This document shows, piece after piece, positions 1 to 9,164 of a DNA stretch of 64,000 nt. Positions within the stretch are counted from its first letter, which is position 1. Each line of letters opens with the position of its first letter. The notes beneath the pieces are model-generated. The model worked only from the letters and a program-made list of their open reading frames with translations. It was not told the origin of the DNA and made no database searches. Source of the DNA: an uncultured Thermoguttaceae bacterium (GTDB lineage Bacteria > Planctomycetota > Planctomycetia > Pirellulales > Thermoguttaceae); NCBI GenBank assembly GCA_938084835.1, contig CALKER010000012.1, positions 1 through 64,000 of the forward strand. Direction: 5' to 3'. A program made the position numbers and the translations under genes.

Positions 1-71
1 AACGCTTGTCTAGCAGCTTGTCTGTTAGCTGTGATTTGGCTGCTCGAAGGCCTGTAAGCCACTGATCCTCG

Positions 72-160
72 ACAAAGGCAAACCGGTCGCAAGGCCGGGG
101 CGCAAAGCCAAGGGCCGCAAAAGCTTTCGGGCTGTTGCGGCAGCCTGGTTGCCGAAGGGA
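72..160 (+). promoter_or_regulatory. GEMM-I cyclic-dinucleotide riboswitch aptamer
   Basis: The RNA matches the GEMM-I aptamer in order: GGCAAACC at 77-84, a stem GGTC/GGCC capped by a GCAA tetraloop, then GGGGCGCAAAGCC at 97-109 (family core GGGACGCAAAGCC), a GGGCC element, a variable hairpin, and GGCAGCCTGGTTGCCG at 139-154, which fits the family's closing strand. GGCAA near the start can pair with TTGCC near the end, closing the aptamer. The family senses cyclic di-GMP, or cyclic AMP-GMP in the GEMM-Ib subclass, decided by one residue in the first junction that I cannot assign safely without an alignment. It lies about 180 nt upstream of the Flp pilin start. A hairpin CCCGGAA/TTCCGGG (275-297) between them may belong to the switching region. 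It has no T-run, so the mode of control is open. Confidence 0.85.
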
Positions 161-340
161 TGAGTGTTTCGGCACGCGACGGGGAGGGGGCTTAGTCGTT
201 GATGTTGGTTTGGGTTCCACAGGGCACACCGCAGGCCGGCGCCAGGGTAACACCAGGCGCAGTGTCCGAAGGAACCCGGAAAACCCGTTGTTCCGGGAGG
301 TCTTCGACGTCGGGGACCAATCCGGAATGGAGGAATACCA

Positions 341-517
341 ATGAAGTCGCTTGCTCTGAAGGTGCGCCGGTTCCTCGTTTCGGAAGATGGGCCTACCGCA
401 GTCGAGTACGCGGTGATGCTGGCCCTGATCATCATTGTGTGCTTGACGGCCATTAGCACCATCGGCACGCAGGCCAGCGCCACGTTCCAAAACGTCGCCG
501 ACCAGCTTGGCGGCTAA
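341..517 (+). CDS. flp: Flp/Fap-type pilin (58 aa)
   Basis: Structural subunit of the Tad (Flp) pilus, made as a prepilin and processed by the A24 peptidase encoded downstream. The 58-aa product has a 17-residue basic leader ending in EDG, then PTAVEY followed by a hydrophobic stretch (AVMLALIIIVCLTAIS). This is the Flp signature G/xxxxEY plus a membrane helix. The length is normal for the family. The start is supported by GGAGG nine bases upstream. The gene sits between a cyclic-dinucleotide riboswitch and an intrinsic terminator, so it is probably transcribed in excess over the rest of the locus, as expected of a major subunit. Confidence 0.9.
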   Translation: MKSLALKVRRFLVSEDGPTAVEYAVMLALIIIVCLTAISTIGTQASATFQNVADQLGG

Positions 518-610
518 CGCCCCTGCGATGTCTGCCAGCGTCGGCTAGCCCGACGCAGTTCGGCCTGATCCCTGGGGCCGGAACGTAAAAAAAACCGCAA
601 GACCGGTAAA

Positions 611-653
611 ACCCCTCGGCACCGGAGGATCTGGCGCCGAGGGGTGCTTTTTT
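611..653 (+). terminator. Rho-independent terminator after the Flp pilin gene
   Basis: A perfect 10-bp stem (ACCCCTCGGC, 611-620, with GCCGAGGGGT, 636-645) is followed by GC and six T residues. It lies about 95 nt after the pilin stop and probably makes the pilin message mostly monocistronic. Confidence 0.88.
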
Positions 654-721
654 GGTGGTGGAAAGCACCATTTCCGCCTGCGCCACGACCTATTTTTTAG
701 TAGTACACGAAGAGGTCGCCC

Positions 722-829
722 ATGTATCCCACTTTGTCGCCAGAAATCATCGGCACGGTCGTGCAAGCAGTTGTGGTGCTGCTGAGCGTGCTGGGCGCTC
801 TGACAGGCCTGATGCTGGCCGACCGATAG
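722..829 (+). CDS. Small membrane peptide in the Tad locus (35 aa)
   Basis: An ATG preceded by GAGG at suitable spacing opens a 35-residue frame beginning MYPTLSPEIIG. It continues with a hydrophobic helix (VVQAVVVLLSVLGALTGLMLA) and ends in DR. The composition suits a single-pass membrane peptide, and the gene lies in the gap between the pilin terminator and the prepilin peptidase. I do not recognise a family. It could be a minor pilin-like subunit or a small Tad accessory protein, but it has no G/xxxxEY cleavage signature. Its reality rests on the ribosome binding site, composition and position only. Confidence 0.45.
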   Translation: MYPTLSPEIIGTVVQAVVVLLSVLGALTGLMLADR

Positions 830-1064
830 CCTTGGCCGACCGGTTGGAACTCCCCACCGACAGCGCGGGCTTCAGACGGCGGGGAGCTGCGTTCCACTGT
901 GCAGCGGGGCCCGCCGCAAAAACCCGCTGCATAAGCCGGTGTGCTGGGCGTTTGCCCAGGGCACGAAGTGGCGTGGAAACCCAATCAGACTGCTTGTGCA
1001 ACTTCGGCTGCTAAAGCTAGGCAGCAACGCGGCGGAAACAATACTCCGATGGATCAACACTGCG

Positions 1065-1613
1065 ATGGGTCAACACATGGCCGAAAACTGGCACATCTGG
1101 CTCGTAAGCTTGGTACTGGTGGTCGCGGCGGTCATCGACGGCTGGAAGCTGAAGGTGCCCAACTGGCTGACCTTTCCGTTTGTGATCGGCGGCTGGTTGT
1201 ATAGTAGCGCCGCTTTTGGCTGGGAGGGACTGGCCGGGAGCCTGGTAGGAACCGCCGTGGGCCTGGGGCTGCTGCTGCCGCTGTACGCGATCGGCGGGAT
1301 GGGCGCCGGCGATGTGAAACTGTTGGCCGGCGTGGGCGCCTGGCTGGGAGCAACCGTAACTTTCTACGCATTCTGTGTTTCTGCCCTGGCAGGCGGAATT
1401 ATCGCCCTGGGCATGGTCCTGTGGCGGCGCACATGGCGACATCACGCTGCACAGTTGCGATCCATCGTCTTCGAGATACTTACCGTGCGCAACCCCAGCG
1501 AGCTGTCGGAACTGGCCGCCCAGCGCAAAAGCTCGATGCTTCTTTTGCCGTATGGCATTCCTATCGCTATTGGCTCGATTGTCTATTTTATCTGGACAGG
1601 GATGCTCTTATGA
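1065..1613 (+). CDS. cpaA: Type IV prepilin peptidase, A24 family (TadV/CpaA-like)
   Basis: Integral-membrane aspartic peptidase that cleaves leader peptides of Flp and TadE-type prepilins. The two catalytic aspartates are visible in AAVIDGWKLKVPNWL and in the GxGD motif GGMGAGDVKLL. Several hydrophobic segments surround them. At about 180 aa it is the short Tad type without the N-methylation domain. The frame is open from 939, but the first 40 residues do not look like this family; starts at 1065 or 1077 put a short N-terminus before the first membrane helix. The stop overlaps the start of the TadE gene (ATGA), suggesting translational coupling. Confidence 0.88.
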   Translation: MGQHMAENWHIWLVSLVLVVAAVIDGWKLKVPNWLTFPFVIGGWLYSSAAFGWEGLAGSLVGTAVGLGLLLPLYAIGGMGAGDVKLLAGVGAWLGATVTFYAFCVSALAGGIIALGMVLWRRTWRHHAAQLRSIVFEILTVRNPSELSELAAQRKSSMLLLPYGIPIAIGSIVYFIWTGMLL

Positions 1614-2140
1614 GTTGCTGCATGTTATCCACGGTGCCTAAACGGTTGAATTTTCACCAAATAGCGCAAACATCCGCCCAGGCCGTTGGTGCTGCTGGGC
1701 AACTTGTCGGTCGGAAGTTGGAGAGCCTTTGCCGATCATGCCGAAGAAAACGATGTGGCACAGCCGTGGTCGAGTTCGCCCTGGTTGCGCCGGTGTTTTT
1801 TCTGCTGGTCTTCGGGATGATCGAGTTCGGCCGGATGGTGATGGTGCAGCAGATCATCACCAACGCATCCCGAGAAGGGGCCCGGATTGCCGTGCTCGAC
1901 GGCACATCGGCTGCGGAGGTCAATGCGACTGTCAACAATTACTTGCAGAACGCACGTATTTCGGGAGCGACAATCATCATCGATCCGCCAGAGCCTAACA
2001 CGGCCGGCTACGGGACGCCGGTCAGTGTGACGGTAACTGTGCCGTTCGCACAAGTTAGCTGGCTGCCAGCACCGTTTTTCATCGGGGCAAACACCAATTT
2101 GTCGGCAACGACCGTCATGCGGCGCGAAACCGCACAATAG
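1610..2140 (+). CDS. tadE: TadE-family minor pseudopilin
   Basis: Minor pilin-like component of the Tad machine. The TadE signature is clear: G, then TAVVEFALVAPVFFLLVFG and MIEFGR, from about residue 51, followed by the usual NASREGARIAV segment and a beta-rich C-terminal domain. The frame begins at an ATG overlapping the stop of the prepilin peptidase. That gives an N-terminal leader of about 50 residues, long for this family, with a cysteine- and arginine-rich end (CRSCRRKRCG). No later in-frame start with a good ribosome site was found. It is a substrate of the preceding peptidase by family knowledge. Confidence 0.88.
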   Translation: MSCCMLSTVPKRLNFHQIAQTSAQAVGAAGQLVGRKLESLCRSCRRKRCGTAVVEFALVAPVFFLLVFGMIEFGRMVMVQQIITNASREGARIAVLDGTSAAEVNATVNNYLQNARISGATIIIDPPEPNTAGYGTPVSVTVTVPFAQVSWLPAPFFIGANTNLSATTVMRRETAQ

Positions 2141-2282
2141 CCCACGGCAAACGCCCGCACTAGAAGCTAACAAATTACATAACAGCAGCGTGGAAACCGC
2201 ACAACAGGAGGTGCAATGGGGCTAGGAAGGCATTGCTGAAGTGTTGAACTACCTTCGAGGCCAACCGCCTCGGGAGACGCTC

Positions 2283-3425
2283 ATGCGCGCAAGATCTGCT
2301 GCACTATTGATGGTGGCCATTGCGTGTGGACTGGTGGCGTCGGTCGGCGTGACCCAGGCGCTATCCAATCGCGCCGTAGCCCCATCGCCGGTCGCTATCG
2401 ATGGCCAAAGTGTTTTCGTGGCTATCAAAGACATTCCGCTGGGAGAAACCGTCACGCCCGATATGCTCCGCGTGGAACAGTGGCCCAAAGACAAAGTGCC
2501 TGAAGGGGCGATCTCCCACATCGAACAATTCGAGGGCCGGCGAACCAAGACCAAGCTGTACGCCGGCGAGATCTTGCTAGAGCGAAAATTGTTTCAGAAA
2601 GGCGCCGGCGGCGCGGCCGACGACTTCATTCCCAAGGGCTATCGGGCGGTGGCGGTGAAGGTGGATGCGGTAAGCGGGTTTCACGACATGCTTTCGCCGG
2701 GTAGCCGGGTGGACGTGATGGTCTATTTGCGCTACGCGCCGGAACAAGGCATCCACGAAACCACTACCCGCTGCATCTTGCAAGATATCAAGGTCTTCGC
2801 GGTCAACGACACGTTACTGCCAGACAGCAAAGACCAGTCGAGGACCTCGGCCTCTCGGGAGCGGACCGTTTCGCTACTGGTCACCCCGGAACAAGCCGCC
2901 GCGCTGACGCTGGCCAGCGAGATGGGCCGTATCCGGCTGGTGCTGCGCAGTCCGGAAGACGATCAGGAAGCCCCGATTTCCGAGGTCACTTCGACCGGCC
3001 TGTTCGGGCGCTCGAATCCCGGCCGCCGCAAGACTGAAGAATTGATCGAGCCGGCTGCCGAAAACCCCGTGGCCGATAAATTGCGCGCAATGCTTGCCGG
3101 TCTGTCCGGCACCAACTCGCAGACGGTCGAGCAGCACGCCAGTAACCAGAACCGCTGGACGGTGCGTGTACTGCGACCCGGTGCAATTGACGACATCGAA
3201 CTGCAAGCCGAGCCAACTACTGACGCGCTGGTGCACGCCGGCGGCATTTGGAAAAAAGTGGCCAACGGCAATTCCCCTTTGCATGGGCTGGCTGGCACAT
3301 CGCGTGGCGGGCCGAAGCCTGCTGCAAGTTTGTCGTCCGCCCCACCTGCGGACATAGATACCAATACCGATGCGGATCAGCCGACGCTGGAGCAACCGCT
3401 TGAGCCTTCGACGACAAAGGACTGA
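2283..3425 (+). CDS. cpaB: Flp pilus assembly protein CpaB (RcpC-like)
   Basis: Periplasmic or inner-membrane assembly factor of the Tad pilus, thought to help the secretin. The ATG at 2283 follows GGGAG with six bases between and opens with MRARSAALLMVAIACGLVASVGV, a single N-terminal membrane anchor. An SAF domain follows (VFVAIKDIPLGETVTPDML, about residues 40-110), then the CpaB region (YRAVAVKVDAVSGFHDMLSPGSRVDVMV). The frame is also open from a GTG at 2241, which would add 14 residues without a good ribosome site. The C-terminal third is low-complexity, rich in Pro, Ser and Thr, and ends in an acidic tail. Confidence 0.9.
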   Translation: MRARSAALLMVAIACGLVASVGVTQALSNRAVAPSPVAIDGQSVFVAIKDIPLGETVTPDMLRVEQWPKDKVPEGAISHIEQFEGRRTKTKLYAGEILLERKLFQKGAGGAADDFIPKGYRAVAVKVDAVSGFHDMLSPGSRVDVMVYLRYAPEQGIHETTTRCILQDIKVFAVNDTLLPDSKDQSRTSASRERTVSLLVTPEQAAALTLASEMGRIRLVLRSPEDDQEAPISEVTSTGLFGRSNPGRRKTEELIEPAAENPVADKLRAMLAGLSGTNSQTVEQHASNQNRWTVRVLRPGAIDDIELQAEPTTDALVHAGGIWKKVANGNSPLHGLAGTSRGGPKPAASLSSAPPADIDTNTDADQPTLEQPLEPSTTKD

Positions 3426-3617
3426 ACAGCAAAAGCTTGCGCGTGGACAATCGCATTTTAGCGCCTCTGGCACTACTCGACCGTATACACTGAGCCAGGG
3501 AAGGTAGACAACGGAATGTAGAACTCGCCCTGACGCCGAAAGCTACCCGCAACAACCAAGGCAATTCACCACAGTCGGTACGCTTGAGGCGACAGGAACT
3601 TTGCAAGGAACTCAAGG

Positions 3618-5372
3618 ATGAGAATCACGAACTGTTGCCAGGTAGCGGGCTTGTTGCTGTGGGCAACCGGCTGGCTGGGCATCTTACACACGGCCGTCCC
3701 CCGAGCGGCAGAATCGGCCGAACCGACCCCCCTCGCCGGCGCTGCGCAGCAGGGCCATCTACTTCAGCGGCCGGCCACGGTCGTCAAGCTCCAATCGCCA
3801 GACGAGCGGCTGGAGATGACCGTCCATACCAGCCACATTCTCACGCTGGAAGGCCGCATCGTCCAAGTGCAAGTAGACAATCCGGAGTTCCTCGAAGTAA
3901 CGCCCATCTCTCCCAACCAACTGCAAGTGTCGGCCAAGGCCATGGGGGTAACGCGGCTGACGCTGTGGAACGAGGACAAGCGTATCTACAACGTGGATGT
4001 AATCATCTTCGGCGACACCCGCGCGCTGAGCCTGCTGTTGCAGTCGCAATTTCCCAACGCCTCGCTGAAAGTGATCCCGGTGGCCAATGGCGCGCTTATT
4101 TCAGGGACGGTGGACAATCCGGAGCACATAAACACCATCATGCAGATCGCCTTGGAGTATTATCCCAAGGTGATCAACAACATCACCGTTAGCGGCGTGC
4201 AGAAGGTGTTGTTGCACTGCAAGGTGATGGAAGTCTCGCGCACCAAGCTACGCCGCTGTGGATTCGATTTCGCCCAGATCTCCAGCGGAGGGTTCGTCGG
4301 GTCGGGCATCAGCGGTTTGATCCGCACCGTCAGCATCGGCGGGGTAACCAGGTCCACGATGGACCCGACTTTCTCGTTCGGGGTGATAAACGGGAACAAC
4401 TCGTTCTTTGGCTTGTTAGACGCCCTGCGCGAAGACAAGCTGGCCAAGGTGCTAGCCGAACCGACGCTGGTGGCCATCAACGGCAAGGCGGCGTACTTCA
4501 AGGTCGGTGGCGAGTTCGCCTACATCAAGGCGGTGGATAACAACGGCATCCCGCAAATCGACTGGAAAGAATACAACACCCGACTGGATTTCGTCCCCAT
4601 CATCCTCGGCCCGGACCGCATCCGTCTGGAAGTCCGCCCCCACGTCAGCGAAATAGATAAAGTCAATGCAGTCAACAACATCCCCAGCGTAAAATACCGC
4701 GAGCTGGAAACGGCCGTGGAAATGCGCCCTGGCGAAACGTTGGCTTTGGGCGGGCTGCTGCAACAACGCATCGACGCCAGCCATCGCGGTTTGCCCTGGG
4801 TGTCCGATGTGCCATACCTGGGAGCGGCCTTCCGCAAGACAGAGCACACCATCAACGAAGTGGAGCTGTTGATCCTGGTCACTCCGGAACTGGCCGAGTC
4901 GCTCACACCCGAGCAAGCCCAACTGTGCGGCCCAGGAATGCGAACCGCCAGCCCAAACGACTTCGAGCTTTATATGCTGGGTCATCTGGAGGTGCCCAAC
5001 TGCTGTCCCAACGGCGATCCGCAATGCACCACTTGCGCCGGCGGCAACGGCAACGGCATGAACCGCAGCACCAAGGATGCTGCACCGGGCATGATCGGAC
5101 CGGCTGAGATTCTGCCGGGAGCAGCCACGGACCAATCGAGCCGGGCAAAGCCGTCGCGGATAGCGCCGTCGCAGCGCATGGCACAGCCGGGCGCTGCGCC
5201 TACGCCCGGCCCTTCGACCAGCCAACGCACTTTCCCCGGCAATAATCCCTACGTTGCGCGCCACCCGCAAAATCAACCTTCCCGCGCCTCTGCTACCACA
5301 GCGGTCCGCGCGGTGAACAACGAGGCCGAGGCGGGATTCATCGGACCGGTCGGCTATCACGTACTAGACTAG
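3618..5372 (+). CDS. cpaC: Tad pilus outer-membrane secretin (CpaC/RcpA-like)
   Basis: Forms the outer-membrane channel of the Tad pilus. Order: signal peptide (MRITNCCQVAGLLLWATG...), pilus/secretin N-terminal domain around residues 60-130 (ILTLEGRIVQVQVDNPEFLEV), a BON-like segment around 130-190 (LISGTVDNPEHINTIMQIA), then the secretin domain. The latter ends in the diagnostic LPWVSDVPYLGAAFRKTE and VELLILVTPELAE. The C-terminal 160 residues are a proline-, cysteine- and glutamine-rich extension (CCPNGDPQCTTCAGGNGNG) not typical of the core fold. AAGGA lies just upstream of the chosen ATG. It is 192 bp behind cpaB and probably in the same transcript. Confidence 0.9.
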   Translation: MRITNCCQVAGLLLWATGWLGILHTAVPRAAESAEPTPLAGAAQQGHLLQRPATVVKLQSPDERLEMTVHTSHILTLEGRIVQVQVDNPEFLEVTPISPNQLQVSAKAMGVTRLTLWNEDKRIYNVDVIIFGDTRALSLLLQSQFPNASLKVIPVANGALISGTVDNPEHINTIMQIALEYYPKVINNITVSGVQKVLLHCKVMEVSRTKLRRCGFDFAQISSGGFVGSGISGLIRTVSIGGVTRSTMDPTFSFGVINGNNSFFGLLDALREDKLAKVLAEPTLVAINGKAAYFKVGGEFAYIKAVDNNGIPQIDWKEYNTRLDFVPIILGPDRIRLEVRPHVSEIDKVNAVNNIPSVKYRELETAVEMRPGETLALGGLLQQRIDASHRGLPWVSDVPYLGAAFRKTEHTINEVELLILVTPELAESLTPEQAQLCGPGMRTASPNDFELYMLGHLEVPNCCPNGDPQCTTCAGGNGNGMNRSTKDAAPGMIGPAEILPGAATDQSSRAKPSRIAPSQRMAQPGAAPTPGPSTSQRTFPGNNPYVARHPQNQPSRASATTAVRAVNNEAEAGFIGPVGYHVLD

Positions 5373-5568
5373 TAAGGGCGCACGTATCGAGCGCGGCAGG
5401 CCTGCCGCCGGCCGTAAAGCGGTAACATGCGTCGGCAGGGCAAGTTGTGACGAAGTACCGTCGTTGTCCCCCGGGGCGTCTATAACGCCGCCAGGAAGCT
5501 GCCTTGCCCGACGACCAGCGGCAGGCAAACCGCCAGAAAGCCGATGCGAAGGCCACGCCCGTTCGCGC

Positions 5569-5703
5569 CGCTACTGGCTTGGCCAAAAGTCCCAACTGGC
5601 TTGGCCAGACGTCGCTACTGGGTTGACCAAAAGCCGCTGTTGGAGTCGGCCAGAAGTCGCAGACACGGTTTGACTAGAAGCCACGACCGGCTTGGCCAGA
5701 AGT
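5569..5703. repeat. Degenerate 22-24-bp tandem repeat in front of cpaE
   Basis: Six units of 22, 22, 22, 23, 24 and 22 bp, each a variant of CGCTACTGGCTTGGCCAAAA plus two bases. The conserved core is GGCTTGGCCA followed by RAAG. The core contains the palindrome TGGCCA, so the same array reads similarly on both strands. It fills part of the 517-bp gap between the secretin and CpaE genes. Regulator binding sites, a structured leader or a plain minisatellite are all possible. Confidence 0.8.
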
Positions 5704-5889
5704 GCCGTCTGGCCAGCGATACCGGACGCATGATAGCAGGCATTGTCGGCACCAAATCGCAGTTTTCGGCGCAAGATAACTACATTGCAAGGCGACTGAG
5801 AAACACTGAAGCGGGCCTGAGAAAGCAGCAATCGTTAACGGTCGGCCCGCAGCGCTGCCCGCCACTGAGTTACACACGGTCGAGCTGCC

Positions 5890-7107
5890 ATGAGTAACGT
5901 CCTTCGCCTGGCCATCGTCGATCCCAACGACACTAAGCGGGAAGCTCTGAAGAGCATGTTGTTGGGCATGGACATGATATGGCTGGAGGCGGAGTGTTCC
6001 CGCTACGAGTTCTTCGCCGATGTAGTAGCGCAGACCGACCCGGATATCGGGGTGGTGGCCATCGACGACAATCCCGACAAAGCCTTGGAATTGGTGGCCA
6101 AGGTCACCGAGAACTCGCCCAACTGCGCCGTACTGGTGGTAAGCTCGTCGAACGACGGGAACCTGATACTTAAGGCTTTGCGGGCCGGGGCCAAAGAGTT
6201 CCTCACCCAGCCCGTGCGACTGGAAGACCTGCTGGCTGCTTTGGGACGCATCAGCGAGCGGCGCTTTGGTCGCGGCGAGAATAAACCCCGCGGCAGCCAG
6301 GTGATCGCCGTGGCCGGAGCGATCGGCGGCGTAGGCACCACCAGTATTGCCGTAAACCTGGGATGCATCCTGGCCAAAGAGGAACGCCATTCGGTGGCGT
6401 TAGTGGACCTGGACTTGTGCCTCGGCGACGCCGACGTGTTCCTGGACACCATTCCCGACTACACCCTGGTCGACGTGGCCCAGAACGTCTCCCGGCTCGA
6501 CTTCGCTTTGCTGAAGCGGTCGCTGACCAAGCACGCCTCGGGCCTGTACCTGCTGCCCCGGCCGGTAAGGCTGGAAGACGTAAGCCTCATCACGCCGGAC
6601 AGTTTGCAACGGGTGATTGGGTTGCTGAAGGCCACGTTTACGCATTTGGTGCTGGACCTATCGAAGGCCTACAGTCCCATCGACATGATGGCCCTGGAAA
6701 TGGCCACGCACGTGCTGCTGGTGACTCAACTGGACCTGCCCTGCCTGCGGAACGTGGTCCGATTGATGATGTCGTTCAGCGAGATGGAGAACATCGCCGG
6801 CAAAGTGAAGATCGTGGTCAACCGCGTGGGTTTGGACGCCAGCCAGATCACCCTGAAAAAGGCCGAGGAGACCATCGGCAAGCCCATCTTCTGGCAAGTG
6901 CCCAACGACTACCGCACCATGATCGAGGCGCGGAACAACGGGGTGCCGCTGCTGGAGCAGGCGCCCAAGGCGGCGGTCACGCACGCCATAGTCGGTCTGG
7001 CGCAGGCATTGGCGGGCGAGCAGGGCGGGGCGGCCGGGGCCGAGGCGGCCAAGAAATCAGGCCTGACCGGTCTGTTCCGGCTATGGCCGAGTCGCAGCGG
7101 CAAATAG
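5890..7107 (+). CDS. cpaE: CpaE/TadZ-like pilus localisation ATPase
   Basis: Protein of the MinD/ParA superfamily that positions the Tad machine at the pole. The N-terminal about 125 residues resemble a response-regulator receiver (LAIVDPNDTKREAL ... VVSSSNDGNLILKALRAGAKEFLTQP). A linker leads to a MinD-like domain from about residue 136. The Walker A loop is atypical, GAIGGVGTT at 143-151, with no lysine; loss of the usual lysines is known for CpaE/TadZ. The remaining family motifs (VALVDLDLCLGDADVFLD, LVLDLSKA, VVNRVG) are present. The C-terminus is Gly/Ala-rich. It is the last Tad gene in the window; the next gene converges on it. Confidence 0.9.
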   Translation: MSNVLRLAIVDPNDTKREALKSMLLGMDMIWLEAECSRYEFFADVVAQTDPDIGVVAIDDNPDKALELVAKVTENSPNCAVLVVSSSNDGNLILKALRAGAKEFLTQPVRLEDLLAALGRISERRFGRGENKPRGSQVIAVAGAIGGVGTTSIAVNLGCILAKEERHSVALVDLDLCLGDADVFLDTIPDYTLVDVAQNVSRLDFALLKRSLTKHASGLYLLPRPVRLEDVSLITPDSLQRVIGLLKATFTHLVLDLSKAYSPIDMMALEMATHVLLVTQLDLPCLRNVVRLMMSFSEMENIAGKVKIVVNRVGLDASQITLKKAEETIGKPIFWQVPNDYRTMIEARNNGVPLLEQAPKAAVTHAIVGLAQALAGEQGGAAGAEAAKKSGLTGLFRLWPSRSGK

Positions 7108-7178
7108 AGTGCGTGCTCATCGGCGCTTGGCAGCGCTTCAAGACTGGGGGAAACTCGCGGCGTGCCGAGTCAGCGCGC

Positions 7179-7219
7179 AAAAAGACGGCCCGCCGGAGGT
7201 GTTGTCCTCCGGCGGGCCG
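7179..7219 (-). terminator. Rho-independent terminator of the 16S rRNA transcript
   Basis: A 13-bp perfect inverted repeat (GGCCCGCCGGAGG, 7187-7199, with its complement at 7206-7218) is followed, read on the - strand, by GTCTTTTTG. It lies about 110 nt beyond the 3' end of 16S and implies that transcription ends before any 23S gene. The hairpin may also stop + strand transcription from the Tad genes, although no T-run follows on that strand. Confidence 0.85.
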
Positions 7220-7320
7220 GTGATGATCTTTGACAGGTGGGACGAGCAACGTCTGGTCAAGGTGGCTGGGCGACTGGCTCCACAGTGTGGAGCCGGCGTC
7301 GCGACCGGCTCGGCTGAGCA

Positions 7321-8876
<1,556 letters not shown>

Positions 8877-9068
8877 GCTGGTGTATCCTTACCCCAAGTC
8901 TTAGGCTGGCGCCTAAGTGGGGGTGGTCAACCAGGCTTAAGGTCTGACCCTGGGACCCCCTGGCCGCAACCGGGAGTCCACAAGGTTACTAACCCCTTGC
9001 GCTCAGTCCTACCTAGCACTTCTTGGGGGCTGAAACCCAAGGGCAACTAGGCATCCACATATCGCCGA

Positions 9069-9084
9069 ATTGTCAAAGATCGAA
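9069..9084 (-). promoter_or_regulatory. boxA-like antitermination element in the 16S leader
   Basis: Read on the - strand this is CGATCTTTGACAAT, close to the bacterial rRNA boxA (TGCTCTTTAACA). It lies between the promoter and the mature 16S gene, where boxA is expected. The leader between it and the gene holds hairpins, for example CTTAGGC/GCCTAAG around 8900-8917. Confidence 0.5.
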
Positions 9085-9136
9085 TTGTACGCTTCCGCTT
9101 AAACGCCTCACGGGTTTTTCCCGTTGGACAATCTAG

Positions 9137-9164
9137 ATTTTAGCATTTTGCTTCGGGCTGTCAA
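9137..9164 (-). promoter_or_regulatory. rrs: 16S rRNA promoter
   Basis: On the - strand, TTGACA (9159-9164), a 16-bp spacer and TAAAAT (9137-9142) form a near-consensus sigma70-type promoter. It lies about 260 bp upstream of the mature 16S 5' end, with boxA between. Confidence 0.75.
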
